A stretch of 64,000 nucleotides of DNA, from the NCBI GenBank assembly GCA_964559535.1, contig CAZLIC010000001.1, positions 1-64,000 of the forward strand. Direction: 5' to 3'. The position numbers and the translations under genes are program-made. Positions 59,615 through 64,000 of this stretch are shown here, one piece after another. This DNA is from CAZLIC01 sp964559535 (GTDB lineage Bacteria; Pseudomonadota; Alphaproteobacteria; Rhodobacterales; Rhodobacteraceae). Under the pieces are notes generated by a model that saw nothing but the letters and a program-made list of their open reading frames with translations, did not search any database and was not told the DNA's origin. The first letter of the stretch is position 1; the number at the start of each line of letters is the position of its first letter.

Positions 59615-62600
59615 ATGGTCATCAAAATCGTCCGCCGCCTCTTCCGCTCGGTCTACGGCATCCTCTTTTTCGTCGCGGTCGTACTGTGCGTCTGCCTGTG
59701 GTACCTTGGACCGTTCATCGCCTGGGGCGAATGGCGGCCCTTCGAAACCCCGATCCAGCGGCTGATCTGGATCCTGGGCATCATCATCTTCACGCTGGTG
59801 CTGATGCTGGCGATCTGGCTCTTGCGCCTGCGCCGCGACCGCAAGCTGACGGATGACATCGTCAACCAGGCCTCCGACGAACCCGAACCCGACCTTGTGC
59901 AGTCCGAACTGGACGAGATGAAGTCCAAGCTGCGCACGGCGCTGACGCAGCTCAAAAAGTCGAAACTGGGCACCAAGTCGCTGTACGAACTGCCGTGGTA
60001 CATCATCATCGGCCCGCCCGGCGCCGGGAAAACCACCGCCATCGTCAATTCCGGGCTCAAGTTCCCGCTGGTCGAGGAATTTGGCCAGGCGTCTATCGGC
60101 GGTGTCGGCGGCACGCGCAACTGCGACTGGTGGTTCACCGACGGCGCTGTGCTGATTGACACTGCCGGGCGCTACACTACGCAGGAATCCGACGCCGAGG
60201 GCGACAACAAGGGCTGGCTGGGCTTCCTGTCGCTGCTGAAGAAGCACCGCCCGCGCCAGCCGGTGAACGGCGCGCTGGTGGCCATTTCGCTGTCCGACCT
60301 GTCGATGACCGACGAGGTCACCCAGGCCGCCCACGCCCGTGCCATCCGCAAGCGGCTGCACGAACTGCGCGAAAAGCTGGGCGTGCGGTTTCCGGTCTAT
60401 GTGCTGTTCACCAAGGCCGACCTGATTGCCGGCTTCTCGGAGTTCTTCGAGACCTTCGGGAAGGAAGCGCGCGAGCAGGTCTGGGGCTTCACCCTGCCGC
60501 TGGAAAAATCGCGCGGCAACGCCTCGCCCGTCGCCATGTTCGATGATGAGTTCTCCGCGCTCATCACCCAGTTGAACACGCAGTCGCTGGAGCGCCTGCA
60601 GCAGGAAACCGACCACCAGCGCCGCGCGCTGATCGCCGGGTTCCCGGGCCAGGTGGCCAGCGTTCGGCAGGTGGCGCGCGATTTCCTGGCCGAGGTGTTC
60701 ATCGACAACAAGTTCGAGGTGCGCCACATGCTGCGCGGCGTGTACTTCACCAGCGGAACGCAGGAAGGCACGCCGATCGACCGCCTGATGATGGGCATGG
60801 CCCGCACCTTCGGCATCGGCCGTCAGGCGCTGGGGTCGGGCAAGGGCACCGGACGGTCGTTCTTCCTGACACGGCTGTTCGAAAACGTGGTGTTCAAGGA
60901 GGCGGGCCTCGTCTCGGCCGATGACAAGGTCGAACGCCGCTACCGCTGGATCCGCCGCGGTGCCATCACCGCCACGGTGCTGGTGGCGGCCGGGTTCGGC
61001 TGGGTGTGGGTGCAAAGCTTCCTGGGCAACCGCGCGATGATCGCGCAAGCCGCGCAGGGCCTGGCCGACTATGCCGTGGCCGCGCAGCAGATTCCCTCGA
61101 ACCCCATCGCCGACAGCGACATCATCTCGACGCTGCCCGCGCTGAACGTGCTGCGCAAGCTGCCGGCAAACCCCCTGGCCGGCGACGTGGACCAGCCGCC
61201 CCAACTGGGATGGGGCCTGTACCAGGGCGACGTGATGGGGTCATCGGCGGCGCAAACCTACCGCGCCGGGCTGAACCAGCACCTGTTGCCCCGCATCCTG
61301 CTGCGTCTGGAAGACCAGATGCAAAGCAGCATGAACCAGCCCGAAGTTCTGTACGAGTTCCTGAAAACCTACCTGATGCTGGGTCAGCAGGGCCCGATGA
61401 ACGCCGACCTGGTGAAAGAGGCGCTGGTGGCCGACTGGACCAACGCCTACCCCGGCCCGGCCAACGAAGGCATCCGCGCCGAGCTGGTGGCGCATCTGGA
61501 CGCGATGCTGTCGCAGCCGCTGCAGCCGGTGTCGCTGAACGGCCCGCTGGTGGAACAGGCGCAGGGCGTGCTCACGCAGATGCCGATGGCGCAGCGCATC
61601 TACAACGGCATCGTCCTGTCGCCCAAGGCGCTGGCCATCCCGCCGTGGCGTGTAACCGACGTGGGCGGCCCCGCCGTGACCCGCGCCTTCGTGCGCTCGT
61701 CGGGCAAGCAGCTGAACGAGGGGATCGAAGGCATCTACACCTACGACGGCTTCAACGCCGTGTTCCTGCCCGCAGCCCTGGAGGTGTCGCAGCGCCTGCA
61801 GTCCGAAAGCTGGGTGCTGGGCCCGAAGAACGCGACCGAGATGTCGGAAACCGCGCTGCTGGCCATCGCGCGCGACGTGCTGGACCTGTACTACACCGAC
61901 TATGTGGCGCGCTACGAAGGCATGCTGGGCGACATCGACATCATTCCGATGGAAAGCCTGGCCCATGCCGTCGAGGTGACGAACATCCTGTCCAGCCCCA
62001 CCTCGCCGATCATGAACCTGCTGACGGCGATCAGCAAGGAAACCAAACTGACCGAAGACCGCAGCATCATTCCGACCGAAGGCGTGGCAGAAGGCGTGGA
62101 AAGCGTGGCGCAGCTGGAAATCAAGTCGGCGCTGTCGGTGCAGGCGCAGGTCTTCTACAACGCGCTGCTCACCAGCGCCGCCTCGGGTGAAAAGCCCAAA
62201 CCGCCGGGCGCCCCGGTTGAGGAACGCTTCGTCTGGCTGCACGAACTGGTGGCACGCCCCGAAGGCCAGCCCTCGCAGCTGGACAACCTCATCACCGTCC
62301 TGGCCGACGTCTACCGCGAAATGTCGAAGCTGTCCTTCGCCGGTGGCGTGGCCACCGCCCCGACCGACCCCGAAGAGTCGGCGCTGTTCCAGCTGTCGCT
62401 GCAGACCCGCCAGTTGCCCGAGGCGATCCAGCGCTGGGCGTCGCAGGTGGCCGCCGGTTCGTCGGGCATCAGTGCCGACGGCACCCGCGCATCCATCAAC
62501 GCGAAATGGACGTCGCAGGTGGCCCCGGTGTGCGAAGCCACAATCAACGGCCGCTACCCGTTCAACCGCCGCGCCAAGGACGAGGTGGGCATCGCCGACT

Positions 62601-63193
62601 TCACCCGCATGTTCGCGCCCGACGGCCTGCTGGACACCTTCTTCAAGGAGAACATGATCGAGTATGTGGACACGCAGGCGCGGCCCAACTGGGTGTTCAA
62701 GAAGGTGAACGACGTCGATCTGGGCATCTCGCCCGAGGTGCTGGCACAGTTCCAGCTTGCTGCCGACATCCGCGCCGCCTTCTTCCCCGAAGGCCCCTCG
62801 CCCAAGGTCGCCATCGCCGTCACGCCCGAGGCGCTGGACCCCAAGGCGGCGGGTGTCACGCTCGACATCGACGGAACCTCGGTCACCTTCACGCACAAGG
62901 ACGGCCAGCCCGCCCCCACCGGCGTGAACTGGCCGGGCGCGGCAGGCTTTGGCCGCGTCACCTTCGATCCGGCCGAGGCGGGCATCGAGAACACCCTGCG
63001 CCGCGACGGTCCTTGGGGATTCTTCCGGCTGCTGGATGCGGCCGAAGTGCGCAACACCAACGTCAGTGACCGCAAGCGCGTGATCTTCAACGTGGGCGGA
63101 CGCATCGCGATCTTCCAGATCCAGTCCGGATCGGCGATCAACCCGTTCGCCTTGCCCGCGCTGTCGAAATTCTCTTGCCCGAAGTCATTCTGA
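59615..63193 (+). CDS. tssM: T6SS membrane complex protein TssM (IcmF)
   Basis: An 1192-residue inner-membrane protein. Two N-terminal spans (about 13-35 and 48-70), a cytoplasmic NTPase-like domain with Walker A (IIGPPGAGKTTAIVNSG, near 131) and VLIDTAGRY, a third span near 450-470, and a large periplasmic part with IcmF-related and TssM C-terminal domains are visible. It forms the channel with TssL. The gene starts 1 base after tssL ends and shares a base with the tagF start. Confidence 0.96.
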   Translation: MVIKIVRRLFRSVYGILFFVAVVLCVCLWYLGPFIAWGEWRPFETPIQRLIWILGIIIFTLVLMLAIWLLRLRRDRKLTDDIVNQASDEPEPDLVQSELDEMKSKLRTALTQLKKSKLGTKSLYELPWYIIIGPPGAGKTTAIVNSGLKFPLVEEFGQASIGGVGGTRNCDWWFTDGAVLIDTAGRYTTQESDAEGDNKGWLGFLSLLKKHRPRQPVNGALVAISLSDLSMTDEVTQAAHARAIRKRLHELREKLGVRFPVYVLFTKADLIAGFSEFFETFGKEAREQVWGFTLPLEKSRGNASPVAMFDDEFSALITQLNTQSLERLQQETDHQRRALIAGFPGQVASVRQVARDFLAEVFIDNKFEVRHMLRGVYFTSGTQEGTPIDRLMMGMARTFGIGRQALGSGKGTGRSFFLTRLFENVVFKEAGLVSADDKVERRYRWIRRGAITATVLVAAGFGWVWVQSFLGNRAMIAQAAQGLADYAVAAQQIPSNPIADSDIISTLPALNVLRKLPANPLAGDVDQPPQLGWGLYQGDVMGSSAAQTYRAGLNQHLLPRILLRLEDQMQSSMNQPEVLYEFLKTYLMLGQQGPMNADLVKEALVADWTNAYPGPANEGIRAELVAHLDAMLSQPLQPVSLNGPLVEQAQGVLTQMPMAQRIYNGIVLSPKALAIPPWRVTDVGGPAVTRAFVRSSGKQLNEGIEGIYTYDGFNAVFLPAALEVSQRLQSESWVLGPKNATEMSETALLAIARDVLDLYYTDYVARYEGMLGDIDIIPMESLAHAVEVTNILSSPTSPIMNLLTAISKETKLTEDRSIIPTEGVAEGVESVAQLEIKSALSVQAQVFYNALLTSAASGEKPKPPGAPVEERFVWLHELVARPEGQPSQLDNLITVLADVYREMSKLSFAGGVATAPTDPEESALFQLSLQTRQLPEAIQRWASQVAAGSSGISADGTRASINAKWTSQVAPVCEATINGRYPFNRRAKDEVGIADFTRMFAPDGLLDTFFKENMIEYVDTQARPNWVFKKVNDVDLGISPEVLAQFQLAADIRAAFFPEGPSPKVAIAVTPEALDPKAAGVTLDIDGTSVTFTHKDGQPAPTGVNWPGAAGFGRVTFDPAEAGIENTLRRDGPWGFFRLLDAAEVRNTNVSDRKRVIFNVGGRIAIFQIQSGSAINPFALPALSKFSCPKSF

Positions 63194-63870
63194 TGGCCGC
63201 GCGGTTCGGAGCCTTCGGAAAACTGCCGGCGCTGGGGGACTTCCTGCGTATGGACCTGCCTGCCTCCTTTGTGGATCCATGGGACCGCTGGCTGCAGGAA
63301 GGCATGTTGGCGGGGCGCGCCGCGCTGGGCGACCGCTGGCAGGACAGCTACTTCTCGGCCCCCATCTGGCGCTTTGCGCTGTCTCCGGGGCTGGCCGGGG
63401 CGGCGGCCATGCTGGGCGTCACGATGATGTCGGTTGACCGCGTGGGGCGGCAGTTCCCGCTCACGCTGGCCTCCCCCCTGCCCGACGGGCAGACCGCTGC
63501 CGCAGCCCTGACGGCAGGCGCGGCAACCTTTGCCGCGCTTGAGGCCCTGGCGCTTGATGCGCTGGAAGACACGATGACGCGCGAGGTGCTGGCCGCCCGG
63601 CTGGCCGGGGTGCCAGTGCCCGCCCCCGTTGCGCCCACCATCCGGCGCGCGCCTGGCGGGTTGGTGGTGCAGTCCGCAACGGCCGATGTCACCGCGGCAC
63701 TTGCTGCGGCGCACCTGTCGTCGGGGTTCCGCAAGCCGTCGCTCTGGTTTGCCGAACTGGATGGCGCGGCGCGGATGATGGTGTGCGAAGGTCTGCCCGC
63801 CGGCGGGCAGACGCTGGCCCTGTTCGACATGACCGCACAGGTCTGGCAGCCGGAACTGGAGGACGCCTGA
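63193..63870 (+). CDS. tagF: T6SS-associated protein TagF
   Basis: A 225-residue TagF (DUF2094) protein. The family motifs are FGAFGKLPALGDFLRMDLP at the N-terminus, FVDPWDRWLQEGM, SPIWRFALSPGL (as APIWRFALSPGL), MMSVDRVGRQFPLTLASPL and a PSLWFAELDGA segment near the C-terminus. TagF represses T6SS post-translationally, often acting on FHA. The ATG overlaps the tssM stop (TGATG). A TTG six codons upstream is less likely. Confidence 0.93.
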   Translation: MAARFGAFGKLPALGDFLRMDLPASFVDPWDRWLQEGMLAGRAALGDRWQDSYFSAPIWRFALSPGLAGAAAMLGVTMMSVDRVGRQFPLTLASPLPDGQTAAAALTAGAATFAALEALALDALEDTMTREVLAARLAGVPVPAPVAPTIRRAPGGLVVQSATADVTAALAAAHLSSGFRKPSLWFAELDGAARMMVCEGLPAGGQTLALFDMTAQVWQPELEDA

Positions 63871-64000
63871 TGCTAGCCCGCACGTTCCGCTACAGCGCCG
63901 TCAGCCATGTGGGCAAGGTCCGCAAGATCAACGAGGACTCCATCCTGTCGCTGCCCGACCAGCGCATCTGGGTGGTGGCCGATGGCATGGGCGGGCACGA
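63870..64000 (+). CDS. PP2C-type protein phosphatase (PppA/TagG-like), cut by window end
   Basis: Only the first 43 codons are present. They contain SHVGKVRKINEDS and WVVADGMGGH, the metal-binding Asp/Gly motifs that start PP2C serine/threonine phosphatases. T6SS loci often carry this phosphatase (PppA) to reverse PpkA phosphorylation of the FHA protein. The ATG shares a base with the tagF stop, so it is the next gene of the operon. The remainder lies outside the window. Confidence 0.88.
   Translation, partial: MLARTFRYSAVSHVGKVRKINEDSILSLPDQRIWVVADGMGGH

Noticed and set aside
36547..64000. Contractile phage tail or extracellular injection particle instead of T6SS
   Set aside because: TssK, TssL, TssM, ClpV, TagF and TagH are present and are specific for a membrane-anchored T6SS.
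1..64000. tRNA, rRNA, riboswitch, insertion sequence or prophage
   Set aside because: No cloverleaf-like segments, ribosomal RNA, transposase, integrase or structural phage genes were recognised in reading the window. A short RNA could still be missed without a computational scan.

Overview
The window is high-GC DNA with tightly packed genes, many joined by ATGA, GTGA or TGATG stop/start overlaps. It looks like a member of the Rhodobacteraceae (Alphaproteobacteria). The main grounds are an RpoE-ChrR singlet-oxygen sigma/anti-sigma pair with its divergent FAD-oxidoreductase/DUF1365 operon in the order I recall for Rhodobacter sphaeroides, a SoeABC-type sulfite dehydrogenase typical of roseobacters, and DUF2125/DUF2237 proteins. 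A run of 100 N at 49342-49441 shows this is a draft assembly.

Layout, left to right. (1) 49-7674: short housekeeping and accessory genes: an SDR/crotonase pair, DUF2125 and DUF2237 proteins, recQ, a YggT protein, a hotdog thioesterase-like protein and a GT2 glycosyltransferase. The recQ 3' side faces a 377-base intergenic region holding a nested palindrome. (2) 6841-17530: rpoE-chrR on the plus strand, and a long collinear minus-strand run beginning 22-30 bases downstream of a matching RpoE-type promoter: FAD oxidoreductase, DUF1365, MFS transporter, DUF3833, SDR, two paralogous SGNH-like proteins (one fused to a glycosidase-like domain) and the GT2 enzyme. (3) 17662-22216: a molybdopterin oxidoreductase operon (soeABC-like). 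(4) 22295-28948: a polar amino acid ABC transporter, a TetR/BetI-type regulator, a class I/II aminotransferase and a ThDP decarboxylase. Together they look like uptake and catabolism of arginine (AruH/AruI-type). (5) 28945-32026: two RTX-type calcium-binding repeat proteins, with remnants of a local duplication between them. (6) 32199-34954: a class III aminotransferase and a glutamine-synthetase-like ligase, plausibly polyamine or amine metabolism.

(7) 34956-64000: a type VI secretion system (T6SS) filling almost half the window. The plus-strand operon runs tssA, tssB, tssC, hcp, tagJ, tssE, tssF, tssG, clpV, a Lys-rich orphan, a fused TssB/TssC-like protein with acidic repeats, a 101-residue orphan, vgrG, an orphan, a PAAR protein, tagH (FHA), tssK, tssL with an OmpA domain, tssM, tagF and the start of a PP2C phosphatase (cut by the window end). 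Sheath (B/C), tube (Hcp), baseplate (A/E/F/G/K), spike (VgrG/PAAR), membrane complex (L/M), ClpV recycling and FHA/phosphatase control are all present; no tssJ was seen. Two small paralogous proteins of unknown family are transcribed divergently from tssA.

The most unusual item is the second, fused sheath-like protein at 48468-51429, flanked by unrecognised small genes inside an otherwise complete T6SS. Next are the paired RpoE promoters feeding an operon that continues into polysaccharide-type enzymes, and the duplication scar in the RTX region. No tRNA, rRNA, CRISPR array, insertion sequence or phage gene was recognised.
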